From assembly GCF_022558445.1 (NCBI RefSeq), contig NZ_CP054699.1:700001-764000 (forward strand): a DNA stretch of 64,000 bases. Direction: 5' to 3'. Each line of letters begins with the position of its first letter. The first letter of the stretch is position 1. Shown one piece after another: positions 1-7,856 of this stretch. Origin of the DNA: Candidatus Contubernalis alkalaceticus. Lineage in GTDB: Bacteria; Bacillota; Dethiobacteria; SKNC01. The position numbers and the translations under genes were made by a program. The notes under the pieces are model-generated. The model had not been told where the DNA came from, did not search any database, and worked only from the letters and a program-made list of their open reading frames with translations.

Positions 1-2
1 AG

Positions 3-111
3 ACTTGTGCTTATTCCGGCTGATGGGCATATCAATTCCGTCATAAATTGGACAAACCGTTTTGGAAATTACCAAGGGCAAGAGCCGGAATCTTCGGGCA
101 GCAAGCGAAGG
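3..111 (+). repeat. Family B head joined to a family A core
   Basis: The first 60 bases match the head of repeat family B (CTTGTGCTTATTCCGGCT, then GGACAAACCGTTTTGGAAA), seen again at 27491 and 34111. From about base 61 it passes into a family A-like core ending in CCGGAATCTTCGGGCAGC. No gene is supported here. Confidence 0.6.
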
Positions 112-228
112 GATAAAGAGTTTATACTTTCAATGATATATAAAAAAAAACTATGGAGCATACCATCAGGCAGGAGGAAAAAGAACTTTATGAGTTAAGT
201 TTTTTATCTTTTTTTCATACGAACTTAT

Positions 229-448
229 TAAGATGACATAATATATAATAATGCTTTTCTTTGGGCAGCCAGGCAGATGCGGGAAGCGGGGGCATTCTAA
301 ATGAATAATAAAATATCGGGATTGAGAAAGAAATATTTACAAAAATTTCGTACAGCCAAATGAATTAAACATGGAGGTAAGGAGGATTAAAATATATGAA
401 TGATAAAATTGTATCTTTTGAAGATTACAGAAAAAGAAAACTCGGTGA
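229..448 (+). repeat. Partial duplication of the 61.76-61.97 kb segment
   Basis: These bases repeat 61760-61968 with scattered substitutions. The segment carries the tail of the 161-residue gene, the leader containing TTCGTACAGCCAAATG and a GGAGGTAAGGAGG ribosome site, and the first 16 or so codons (MNDKIVSFEDYRKRKLG) of the 212-residue gene at 61917. At about 448 it breaks off into the GGCT-like gene, so the start codon at 398 now opens a meaningless out-of-frame reading. Confidence 0.75.
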
Positions 449-457
449 AACTCAATT

Positions 458-1105
458 ATGTTAGAAAAATCACTTGTTTGGTATGCCAGTTATGGTTCCA
501 ACTTATGCCGGGACCGTTTTTTATGTTATATACAGGGTGGAACTCCTCAAGGGTCAAATGCTTACGAATGTGGGTGCCGGGACAGAACCCTGCCTGCAGA
601 AGATAAGCACCTTTTCATAGAGCATCCCCTGTACTTTGCGGGATATTCTCGCAGGTGGGGAGGCGGTGTTGCCTTCATTGGCAGTCGGGAAGACAAACAT
701 GTCAACCCCAAAAGCTCAACCCTGGTAAGAATGTACCTTATAAAACAGGAACAGTTTGGTGACGTGGTAGCCCAGGAGAACAGTGTTAGTTTCCCTGTTA
801 TAATTCCCTGGGAACAGGTAGTGGAAGAGGGAAAAAAGGACTTAATAGATTCATTATACGGCAGAGTTGTTCACTTGGGGGAAAGGGAAGGGTTCCCTAT
901 ATTTACCTTTACTACTGCAAGGAAATTTGAAGGATATACAGCTCCCTCGGAAAGCTATTTAAAAATGCTGATAAATGGATTAAAAGAAGCTCACAGTTAT
1001 AGTTTTTCACCGGAACAGGTGTGGGGTTACCTGGCGGACAAGCCTGGTGTTAAAGATAATTATAATCAGGGAAGACTGCGGGAGCTGGTTAAGTCATGCT
1101 GGTAG
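458..1105 (+). CDS. GGCT-fold (gamma-glutamylcyclotransferase-like) protein
   Basis: This 215-residue protein opens with LVWYASYGSN, the glycine-rich YGSN signature of gamma-glutamylcyclotransferase-like folds, followed by a short cytosolic alpha/beta protein with no signal or membrane segment. The substrate is unknown. The C-terminal part (about 170-215) contains FSPEQVWGYL and a basic tail, which may be a degenerate helix-turn-helix. Residues 1-170 are nearly identical in DNA to the chimera at 29555, and a gutted third copy lies at 4870. Its natural upstream region is lost, because it is fused after the truncated start of another gene, leaving only a weak ribosome site (GGTGAAACTC). It resembles the second domain of the protein at 58814. 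Whether it is expressed is uncertain. Confidence 0.7.
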   Translation: MLEKSLVWYASYGSNLCRDRFLCYIQGGTPQGSNAYECGCRDRTLPAEDKHLFIEHPLYFAGYSRRWGGGVAFIGSREDKHVNPKSSTLVRMYLIKQEQFGDVVAQENSVSFPVIIPWEQVVEEGKKDLIDSLYGRVVHLGEREGFPIFTFTTARKFEGYTAPSESYLKMLINGLKEAHSYSFSPEQVWGYLADKPGVKDNYNQGRLRELVKSCW

Positions 1106-1259
1106 AAACCTGTGATGCAGCCTGCTTGAAAAAGTCTGGGTTATTAGAGAGTAATGTTTGATTATGAGATTTTGTCAATATTGGCAGAATTCAGTGATTA
1201 TGATATAATGAACAAATAGTTTTTCCTTAATATTTAATTTAAACGGGGAGGAATATGCC

Positions 1260-1493
1260 GTGAGCTTTGATCTCAATGCCATAAATATCGTGTTAATGCT
1301 GGTGTTTATCCCCGTTTTTGCTGTCAATCTTGTTTGTATCATTAATTGTTTAAAAAGTTTTGTGAATGTTGTTGGTGTCAGCAGCGCTGTCTTTATTCCC
1401 TTGATTAACATCGAATTGGAAAAGGAACTTTCAGTACTTAATTATCAAACATACAGCAAGTGTGAAATATGGAAATTATATAATCAATATTGA
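1260..1493 (+). CDS. Possible small membrane protein
   Basis: A GTG-started frame of 77 residues sits behind a good ribosome site (GGGGAGG, 1241-1247). Residues 8-32 (INIVLMLVFIPVFAVNLVC) form a clear membrane segment and 37-50 a weaker second one. The C-terminal 25 residues are polar and look non-native, so this may be the front of a truncated membrane protein. I recognise no family. The next gene downstream is yidC, same strand, 65 bp away. Confidence 0.35.
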   Translation: MSFDLNAINIVLMLVFIPVFAVNLVCIINCLKSFVNVVGVSSAVFIPLINIELEKELSVLNYQTYSKCEIWKLYNQY

Positions 1494-1558
1494 TATTCTA
1501 TTAATCTCTATGTAGAAAAAACTACCTACACCTAAGGACAAAAAAAGGAGAGATTAAT

Positions 1559-2164
1559 ATGAATGTATTAGTTCATGTTTTTGAATGGTTGTTTTCGATG
1601 ACCAATGATTACGGTATGGCAATTATTGGATTTACCTTATTTGTAAAACTGCTAATGCTGCCACTGACAATCAAGCAGAAGAGATCAATGATGGAAATGC
1701 GGGCGTTGACGCTTCAAGTGGATGCATTGAAAGAAAAATATAAAAACAACTCTGAAAAACTGAATGAAGAAATTCAAAAAATATACAGTGAAAAATCAGG
1801 GGCAGTGTCAGGAATTGTTTTACTTTTTCTGCAGATGCCCATATTTGTGATGATGTATCAATTGTTCTCAAATCATATCGTTGATGCGGAAACAGTGGTA
1901 TTGCCCTGGATTACAAGCATATCTGTTCCAGATCCATTTTACATCTTGCCGTTTCTTTATATAACGATTCAGTTGATGCCCAATATACTGATTCATTTTG
2001 ATTTAATTAAAAATACATCCATTCCTAAGCTCACAAAATCTGCAATAGCGGCACCACTTGTGATTACATTGCTGTTTATTACAAACCTTCCGGCAGGCAT
2101 GGGAATTTATTTTGTAACAAGCGCATTGACCACGGCAGTGGAGCAAATATTTATTAAAGTATAA
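1559..2164 (+). CDS. yidC: YidC/Oxa1 membrane protein insertase, short form
   Basis: This 201-residue polytopic protein belongs to the YidC/Oxa1/Alb3 family, which helps proteins insert and fold in the cytoplasmic membrane. Recognisable blocks are the first core helix with GFTLFVKLLMLPLTIKQ (about 22-40), the cytoplasmic helical hairpin rich in K and E (50-80, ending KIYSEKSGA), FLQMPIFVMMYQLF (about 90-105) and the last helix with NLPAGMGIYFVTSAL. It is shorter than the usual 210-290 residues and lacks a lipoprotein signal. An AAAGGAG site precedes the ATG. The usual rpmH-rnpA-yidC-jag neighbourhood is absent, so this is probably an accessory paralogue rather than the housekeeping copy. Confidence 0.88.
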   Translation: MNVLVHVFEWLFSMTNDYGMAIIGFTLFVKLLMLPLTIKQKRSMMEMRALTLQVDALKEKYKNNSEKLNEEIQKIYSEKSGAVSGIVLLFLQMPIFVMMYQLFSNHIVDAETVVLPWITSISVPDPFYILPFLYITIQLMPNILIHFDLIKNTSIPKLTKSAIAAPLVITLLFITNLPAGMGIYFVTSALTTAVEQIFIKV

Positions 2165-2400
2165 ACAAACCTGATATACTCCTCTCTTGGTGCAGATGAA
2201 AAATTTGATTTGTCTCAGAAAGGTAAATATCTTTGTCTTTGACATATTTAAATTTATCCGCATAAAAATCTTTGTTGCCTGTTCCATTGGAAAATGTTAA
2301 TTAAGGATAATGAAGCCCTCAATCAGACAATTCAAATTATAAAAAAAAGACCGGGTGATTATCTATGAATATTCAAAGTTTATATTTTTTTAAGCTTAAC

Positions 2401-2429
2401 TTGACACCATAACGTAACCATGGCATAAT
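2401..2429 (+). promoter_or_regulatory. Promoter of the MerR-VIT unit, copy 1
   Basis: TTGACA (2401-2406) and CATAAT (2424-2429) are separated by 17 bp. The same promoter, with two changes in the spacer and the same 17-bp distance, precedes the second MerR copy at 50651. Conservation in both copies supports its use. The spacer sequence CCATAACGTAAC could hold the regulator's operator. Confidence 0.65.
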
Positions 2430-2449
2430 TAAGTCAGGAGGTGATTTTT

Positions 2450-2926
2450 TTGAGTGAACAATATAGAATCGGAGAACTGGCCAAAAAAGCCAAGGTTACC
2501 AGAAGAACAATCCACTATTATATTAGTAAAGGATTATTGCCTCCGGCTGAAGGTGCGGGGGTCGGCAGTTATTACAGCGATGAACACTTAAATAGGATTC
2601 TCTTAATCAAAAAACTGCAGGATAAGTATTTACCCCTTGAAAAGATAAAAGAAATAATAACCCAACTTTCCTTAAATGAAGTAATTGAACATCTTGATAC
2701 TGTTGAAGAAGAGCAGGATGATTTTATACAGAACAAATATCTAATAGCTCATTCACTCAAACAGCCCCAGATTGAGTTTCAGTCTTTAGAGGACAGCACA
2801 GAATATATCAAAATACTGTTAGGGTCAGGAGTGGAATTACACTATCCAAAAAAACTGGAGGTAGAAAGACCGGGATTAATCAAAAGCTTAGTATCATACG
2901 CCAAAAAAATGATCAAGGAAGAATAA
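2450..2926 (+). CDS. MerR-family regulator, copy 1
   Basis: This 158-residue MerR-type regulator has an N-terminal winged helix (YRIGELAKKAKVTRRTIHYY, then ISKGLLPPA) followed by the family's coiled-coil helix (LEKIKEIITQLSLNEVIEHL). I chose TTG at 2450, nine bases after AGGAGGTG, because the paralogue at 50700 has ATG at this position. The last 50 residues (EDSTEYIKILLGSGVELHYP) form an effector-type tail without obvious metal cysteines, so the signal is unknown. It is followed after 15 bp by the start of a VIT-domain gene, here broken. The intact paralogue has the same gene order, which suggests that it regulates the VIT gene. Confidence 0.85.
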   Translation: MSEQYRIGELAKKAKVTRRTIHYYISKGLLPPAEGAGVGSYYSDEHLNRILLIKKLQDKYLPLEKIKEIITQLSLNEVIEHLDTVEEEQDDFIQNKYLIAHSLKQPQIEFQSLEDSTEYIKILLGSGVELHYPKKLEVERPGLIKSLVSYAKKMIKEE

Positions 2927-2941
2927 AAGGGAGGGAAAATA

Positions 2942-3055
2942 ATGCAAGCAGGATTAGTATATCCCATGGAAAGAATATTGATATACCGCTGAAACGCGTT
3001 AAAATTAGCGGAAATGTTTGTGGGTTCCATGGTGAGTTTAATATTTTTCAAACTT
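2942..3055 (+). pseudogene. VIT-domain gene, truncated and frameshifted
   Basis: The frame starts like the intact copy at 51187 (MQAGLVY), then loses register within 10 codons. The remaining DNA still matches it in another frame (IDIPLKRVKISGNVCGFHG, then EFNIFQTY). Homology stops at about 3055, where it abuts the 3' end of the oppositely oriented 3D-domain gene. Only about 38 codons remain of a VIT/vWA-type gene. Confidence 0.75.
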
Positions 3056-3518
3056 ATTGCTTTTTTGGATTATTAATAATAACAAGACGTTCTTGTTTCC
3101 CAAATTTAAGGGATTCTTCTTTAGTCCGCACAGCTATATCTATATCATTAGCCCCGATTAACCTGCCGCGGTCATTAACAATTCGCCAACCTAAGCCTTC
3201 CACGTAAATTTTGGTACCAAAAGGAATATTAGAGCCGGCAGCTGCTGTTTCTCCAGGGACTACTTTATTATCGCTGGCCGAAAGAGAAGGATCTCCTGAA
3301 TAGTCTATGCCTTCTACTGCACCGTCGCTTAAAGGGGCATACATGGTGATATTCATCAATTGAACTTTATACTGTTCCGATTTTAAAGCCATATCCCTCG
3401 CATCGACGACTTCTTGTTTTGTTATTTTAACTTCTTGCGTAAGGTTATAGATTACTAAAGCTTGTAAAACAAATAGGGCCCAAAATGCAGCTGTTAAAAA
3501 ATGATGCTTTTTGGTCAT
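3054..3518 (-). CDS. 3D (Asp-Asp-Asp) domain protein, membrane anchored
   Basis: This is a 154-residue protein if it starts at the ATG at 3518 (a longer frame to 3560 is possible). An N-terminal hydrophobic segment (FLTAAFWALFVLQALVIYNL) acts as signal anchor, followed by a short coiled region and a C-terminal double-psi beta-barrel '3D' domain: GTKIYVEGLGWRIVNDRGR, then NDIDIAVRTKEESLKFG. Related domains occur in cell-wall-acting proteins such as YabE/YuiC and MltA, with aspartates in the DRG and DIDI motifs being key. It likely acts outside the membrane on peptidoglycan. AAGGAGA lies 10 bases ahead of the chosen start. Confidence 0.8.
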   Translation of the reverse strand: MTKKHHFLTAAFWALFVLQALVIYNLTQEVKITKQEVVDARDMALKSEQYKVQLMNITMYAPLSDGAVEGIDYSGDPSLSASDNKVVPGETAAAGSNIPFGTKIYVEGLGWRIVNDRGRLIGANDIDIAVRTKEESLKFGKQERLVIINNPKKQ

Positions 3519-3686
3519 GGCACATAAATCTCCTTGTATATTAGAGTTAGTTGGAAACATGGCACTCTCTAACTATGATTTAATGTTCATCCCGTATGCC
3601 ATGTTACAATTGGTTACTGGGAAAGTTTATATTTCTATTATTTTCAGAAATAAAGATTACTATAAGCTTGGCTGTAAAATTGCTGC

Positions 3687-3730
3687 ATAAGAAAAAACGC
3701 TCCCAGCAGCTGCGGGAGCGTTTTTCTTAT
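3687..3730. terminator. Bidirectional intrinsic terminator
   Basis: Near-perfect palindrome: ATAAGAAAAAACGCTCCC (3687-3704), a 9-base loop, then GGGAGCG TTTTTCTTAT (3714-3730). An A-run on one side and a T-run on the other let it work in both directions. No intact gene now ends at it, so it probably outlived its gene. Confidence 0.8.
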
Positions 3731-3762
3731 GCCCGGGAAAGTGACGTTGGTCCTTTATGTTA

Positions 3763-3845
3763 TTAAATTGGTGGGGACTGGCCCCATTTAGGGGATTCTG
3801 GAAATTGCTAAGGGACAAGGACCGGAAACTTCCGGACAACAATTC
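3763..3845 (+). repeat. Family A repeat, copy A1
   Basis: Starts TTAAATTGGTGGGGACTGG and contains GGGGATTCTGGAAATTGCT and CCGGAAACTTCCGG. The outer stem is weaker than in other copies. It overlaps no gene. Confidence 0.75.
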
Positions 3846-4273
3846 GGAGTTTTATCTTTGCTTGGAGGCTTAATTTGATGCTATAAGCCCTTGAATCCCT
3901 TTCCAAGATGAATCTTAAAACAGCAATCAATAGAAATTCTCTTATCGGGCACAAATGTCTTAGCTGAGATAAATTTAGGGCTCCATAAATGCTAAATATG
4001 TTAATTAATGTTAATGCCGTTTTCCACACTAAATAGCGAAAAGCCTTAATTTATTTTATTTGCAAAATACTAGCACATAGCAATATACTCAAGATTTTCC
4101 TCCGGATGACCTTACCGCAGCCATTAATATTAAGGAATAGGTAGTTGTTGTTCGACAACACTCTCTCTACTTACATTATACGATTATTTATATATTATTT
4201 ATAGACTACTTTTTTTATAATTTCAACACTATAATGTTATTAATAAATCTAGAAATATAAGAGGTGAATCAGT

Positions 4274-4690
4274 ATGAATAACAAACATGATGTCTTAGAT
4301 AAGGGGCCATTTTTTCATGGTACTAAAGCAGAACTAAAAATTGGGGATTTATTAAAACCACAACACTTATCAAATTATCAAGATAAAAAATCTAACTATA
4401 TATATTTTACTGCAACATTAGATGCCGCTAAATGGGGTGCTGAATTAGCAACATCTAAATCAAAGGAAAGAATTTATATTGTAGAACCATTAGGTAATTT
4501 TGAAAATGATCCGAACTTAACTGACAAGAGATTTCCTGGAAACCCTACACGTTCTTATAGGTCTAAATCTCCTTTGAAAATAATAGCTGAATTAGGTTCA
4601 TGGGAAAGACATTCCGATGAGGAAATAAATCATATGCTTACATCTTTAAAAAAGCTACGGGAACAAGGAAAAGCTATAATATACGATTAA
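4274..4690 (+). CDS. arr: Rifamycin ADP-ribosyltransferase (Arr)
   Basis: This 138-residue cytosolic enzyme is predicted to inactivate rifamycins by transferring ADP-ribose from NAD+ to the ansa-chain hydroxyl. The full Arr pattern is visible: FFHGTKAELKIGDLL with the conserved His, YIYFTATLDAAKWGAELA with the conserved Tyr, then EPLGNFENDPNLTDK with the conserved Asp, and FPGNPTRSYRS. Length matches the family (about 140). The ribosome site AAGAGGTG sits 8 bases ahead of the ATG. It is single, with an AT-rich upstream region (4150-4270) and no partner gene. Its neighbours are gene scraps and repeats, consistent with acquisition in a hot spot. Confidence 0.92.
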   Translation: MNNKHDVLDKGPFFHGTKAELKIGDLLKPQHLSNYQDKKSNYIYFTATLDAAKWGAELATSKSKERIYIVEPLGNFENDPNLTDKRFPGNPTRSYRSKSPLKIIAELGSWERHSDEEINHMLTSLKKLREQGKAIIYD

Positions 4691-4761
4691 TCGTGAAAGG
4701 AACTTTTTAACTGGGTGCGATTGCATAATAAGCAGTCACGCCATTATGGAAGATCTAGCCC

Positions 4762-4860
4762 GGTTCTCTCACAGATGCTGAATGGTCTGAAATCAAACGG
4801 CATCCGGAAATCGGGTTTTGGATTTTAAGCTCAGTTAATGAACTTGCACCACTGGCTTAG
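4762..4860 (+). pseudogene. HD-GYP phosphodiesterase fragment
   Basis: About 32 codons read GSLTDAEWSEIKRHPEIGF then WILSSVNELAPLA and stop. This is the segment of HD-GYP (cyclic-di-GMP phosphodiesterase) domains that contains the conserved KRHPEIG helix. Everything before and after is missing. Confidence 0.7.
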
Positions 4861-4869
4861 AGGAATATT

Positions 4870-5092
4870 TTGGTAAGAATGTACCTTATAAGACAGGAAC
4901 AGTTTGGTGACGTGGTAGCCCAGGAGAACAGTGTTAGTTCTCCAGTTACATTTTTTCACCGGAACAGGTGTGGGGTTACCTGGCGTACAAGCCTGGTGTT
5001 AAAGATAATTATAATCAGGGACGATTGCGGGAGCTGGTTAAGTAATGCTGGTAGAAACCTGTGATGCTGCATCCTGCTTGAAAAAGTCTGAA
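4870..5092 (+). pseudogene. Gutted third copy of the GGCT-like gene
   Basis: 4870-4945 repeats 728-800 and 4950-5092 repeats about 1000-1137 of the first copy, nearly base for base, with about 200 bp between them deleted. The reading frame is broken and the catalytic N-terminus is absent. Confidence 0.8.
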
Positions 5093-5210
5093 ACAGCTTT
5101 TGTTAAACTTGAGCTTTTTAAATAGAATCTGAGAGCTGCTTTTTAGGTACGTTTATTTTGAGAAATAAAAAGGGAAGAAAAAAATTTAAAAGGAAAAAGG
5201 TGGTGAAAAT

Positions 5211-5414
5211 GTGGCCGCTGAATATAAAGCTGGTGGTATAAAGGTAGTTTGTCCCCACTGCAAAGAAGAGGTATTTCAAGAGGGCAAGGCACAGTTAAAT
5301 ACTGCCGTCGCAACTTTTTTTAATCTTGACTGGGCAAACAGGTCAGTCCATACACTTACGTGTGTTTCCTGTGGAAACATTCAATGGTTTGCCGGTCCCC
5401 TGGAAAAAATATGA
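5211..5414 (+). CDS. Small zinc-ribbon protein
   Basis: This 67-residue protein has two CxxC pairs (CPHCKEEVF near residue 14 and CVSCGNIQWF near 51), the pattern of a small zinc ribbon. Between them lies LNTAVATFFNLDWANRSVH, which resembles a family of conserved bacterial 'nucleic-acid-binding' zinc-ribbon proteins whose role is not established. The start is a GTG (5211) eight bases after AAAGGTGGTG. It is not in an operon. A family A repeat begins 40 bp downstream. Confidence 0.65.
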   Translation: MAAEYKAGGIKVVCPHCKEEVFQEGKAQLNTAVATFFNLDWANRSVHTLTCVSCGNIQWFAGPLEKI

Positions 5415-5454
5415 CAAAAAAGTTTTCGATCCTACCAATTTCCATAATATCCTA

Positions 5455-5565
5455 AACGTGGCCTGGGGACTGACCCTATATAGATTGTGCCGGTCACGGC
5501 ATGAGGGTTTTAGGAGATTCTGGAAATTGCCGAAGGCAAGGGCCTGAATCTCCGGGTATTCGAAT
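5455..5565 (+). repeat. Family A repeat, copy A2 (with insertion)
   Basis: GGGGACTGACCC is followed by about 30 extra bases, then the core: GGAGATTC (5513-5520) pairs perfectly with GAATCTCC (5546-5553) around the TTGCC-GAA-GGCAA hairpin. Confidence 0.8.
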
Positions 5566-5627
5566 TCACGTTCTTGAAAAAACGGAAAACAGCAAGCGGT
5601 GATACATTCATGATAGGCTTGGATTAG

Positions 5628-5655
5628 CATCTGTTAAAAGCAGGTGCTTTTTTCA
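5628..5655 (+). terminator. Weak intrinsic terminator
   Basis: AGCATCTG and CAGGTGCT can pair (8 bp, one G-T) around a 7-base loop, followed by six T. It lies upstream of the ABC importer operon and may end transcription from the zinc-ribbon gene. The remaining 5656-5930 holds no gene I can see. Confidence 0.5.
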
Positions 5656-5936
5656 TGCCGAAAAACTAGAAATAGACTCAGGAGCAGGCAAGTGGCTTAG
5701 AAATTCAATGACATTCGGAATATCCGTGATGGACTGTATAAATTACCATAAATAACAAAAACATTTGTGTTTAGTAGGGTGTTGAATTCATTATAATAAA
5801 AATTACCAGAAAAACTCGAAAAGCATAACATAACAGAATACTAAAAATAAAGGATAGCGTGTGTTAATGTAGAAATATTTTTCGTTAACAATTTTATCAG
5901 TGATTAAATAATAGAGAATTAGTAGGAGGGGTATTG

Positions 5937-7754
5937 ATGAAAATTAAAAAGTGTTTTCAAGCATTGTTAATCGTAGTACTGTTATTTAGTTTTATAGTGA
6001 CAGGTTGTTCACCGGGCGAAACACCGGAAGGACAAAAGGACACTCAAGAGGAACAAGCAGGTGTTCCAAGGGATGATATTAAAAATCCTGATACATTTAT
6101 TCAGGCTACTCTAAGCGGCGCCGAAACGTTGGATCTTCATTTTATGTCCAGTGCAGCAACCAGCGGAATTTCTCTTAATGTTTACGATTCACTGTTAGCG
6201 AGTAAGAAAGGGGAAGATTTAGAGCCGTCATTATCTACTATTGTTCCCAGCACAGAAAACAACCTAATTAATGTTCAAAATGATGGAAAAACGACCATAG
6301 AATTTCCTATCAGGGAAGGTGTTAAGTTTCATAACGGGGAAATTCTTACACCGGAAGATGTTAAATACACATTCATGCGTGGTATTATTGTGGGTTCTCT
6401 TTCTAACTTAACAATAGCTTTGCTTGGGGAAGGATCTTATAAGGATTTAGTTGAAAAGGTTGGCTCTGATGAAGCTTTTAATAAGCTTGATTCTAGTATC
6501 AGCATAAATGATGATTCAGTAATTTTTCTTTTAGATGAACCTTACGGCCCTTTCCTGGATTTAATGGCTGATAATGGTGCGCATTTTGGAATATTAAATA
6601 AAAGTTGGTGCATTGAACATGGAGCCTGGTCCGGCACGAAAGAAACAGTAGATGATTTTATTTCCATTACTTTAGAAGAAAATTCGTTACATGATAAAAT
6701 GATGGGAACGGGGCCCTTTGAATTTAAAACTTGGGAAATTGGAGAAAGAGTTATCTTGGAAAGGTTTGAGGATTACTGGCAGGGTCCAGCTAAAATAAAT
6801 CGTGCAATCAGACAGGTAGTCTCAGATACCAACACTGCAATTCTCCTATTACAAAAAGGAGACATTGACTTTATTAATCTCGAACTTCCGGACCTTCAAC
6901 AAGTAGAAGGATATGAAGGTATAAAAGTTATTAAGGAAATGCCTACCTCACAATTAATTAAAATAAATTTTAACTTTGACATACATGGAAGTAAATATGT
7001 GGGGAGCGGAGAATTAGGACCAAACGGTATCCCTAGAGATTTTTTCAGTGATATCGATGTAAGAAAAGCTTTCTCATATGCTTTTGATTACGATACATTT
7101 ATTGATGAAGTATTACTGGGAGCGGGAATTAAGCCTTATGGACCGGTTTTGGTGGGACATCTAACCGCTAATCCTGATAACCTTCAATATGATTTTGATT
7201 TAGAGAAAGCTGAAAAACATTTCAAAAAAGCATTTAATGGAGAATTATGGGACAAAGGTTTTAAACTTACGGTACCTTTCAATGAGGGTTCTAATCAGCG
7301 GCAGCGTGCTCTTGAAATTCTCCAGTTGAATTTAAAGCAAATCAACCCAAATTTTCAATTAGAAATAACATCCTTACCTTGGCCTGCATATGTCGGAGAG
7401 ATTAATGACAGGGAGATGCCCCTTTCACAGTTTGGCATACTACCCAGGTATGAGCATCCACATTTCTCACTAGCTTATCATATGTATTCAAGAGGTTATT
7501 ATGCTCCTATTAAAGGATATGTTGAATTAGCTGAAGAGAGATATGATGAATTAGTAGAAGAGCTGGGCAGGTCTTTTGATGATGAGAGGGTAAAAGAAAT
7601 CTCTCATGAACTGCAAAGACGTTCTTCTGAAGATGCCCTTTCAATTTTTCATTATCAAGTTATCGGAAATGTTGCCATGAGGGATTGGGTTCAAGGGTAT
7701 GAAGAAAGTCCTTTCCCGTTTATTATCAATTACCATAGCATATCAAAAGAATAG
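5937..7754 (+). CDS. Peptide/nickel-type ABC importer, substrate-binding lipoprotein
   Basis: A family-5 extracellular solute-binding protein of 605 residues and the first gene of a six-gene importer operon. It has a lysine-containing signal peptide and lipobox (FSFIVTGCSPG) with the lipid-anchored Cys near residue 25, then the family blocks: IEFPIREGVKFHNGE (ligand-domain entry), the MMGTGPFEFKTWEIGERVIL motif, KGDIDFINLEL, and DIDVRKAFSYAFDYDTFI. ATG at 5937 is used, six bases after AGGAGGGG; the TTG just upstream is less likely. The acid-rich linker EGQKDTQEEQ follows the Cys. It captures the substrate outside the membrane and feeds the permeases. The substrate (oligopeptide, opine or cyclic amide) cannot be read from sequence. 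Confidence 0.9.
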   Translation: MKIKKCFQALLIVVLLFSFIVTGCSPGETPEGQKDTQEEQAGVPRDDIKNPDTFIQATLSGAETLDLHFMSSAATSGISLNVYDSLLASKKGEDLEPSLSTIVPSTENNLINVQNDGKTTIEFPIREGVKFHNGEILTPEDVKYTFMRGIIVGSLSNLTIALLGEGSYKDLVEKVGSDEAFNKLDSSISINDDSVIFLLDEPYGPFLDLMADNGAHFGILNKSWCIEHGAWSGTKETVDDFISITLEENSLHDKMMGTGPFEFKTWEIGERVILERFEDYWQGPAKINRAIRQVVSDTNTAILLLQKGDIDFINLELPDLQQVEGYEGIKVIKEMPTSQLIKINFNFDIHGSKYVGSGELGPNGIPRDFFSDIDVRKAFSYAFDYDTFIDEVLLGAGIKPYGPVLVGHLTANPDNLQYDFDLEKAEKHFKKAFNGELWDKGFKLTVPFNEGSNQRQRALEILQLNLKQINPNFQLEITSLPWPAYVGEINDREMPLSQFGILPRYEHPHFSLAYHMYSRGYYAPIKGYVELAEERYDELVEELGRSFDDERVKEISHELQRRSSEDALSIFHYQVIGNVAMRDWVQGYEESPFPFIINYHSISKE

Positions 7755-7789
7755 TAGAATAATTAATTTTAAAATAATAATACCGATTG

Positions 7790-7820
7790 GTTCAGACGAG
7801 AGTTTTTTTCTCGTCTGAAC
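7790..7820 (+). other. Intergenic stem-loop between binding protein and permease genes
   Basis: GTTCAGACGAG (7790-7800) pairs perfectly with CTCGTCTGAAC (7810-7820) around AGTTTTTTT. There is no T-run after it, so it is more likely an mRNA-stabilising or partial-attenuation hairpin that lets the binding protein be made in excess over the permeases. Confidence 0.6.
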
Positions 7821-7856
7821 TTAATTTATCTCAGCTTATCCGGGGGAATCTTTTTT

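Noticed and set aside
400-606. Open frame beginning MIKLYLLKITEKE
   Set aside because: It reads through the junction of a truncated gene start and the GGCT-like gene in a wrong frame.
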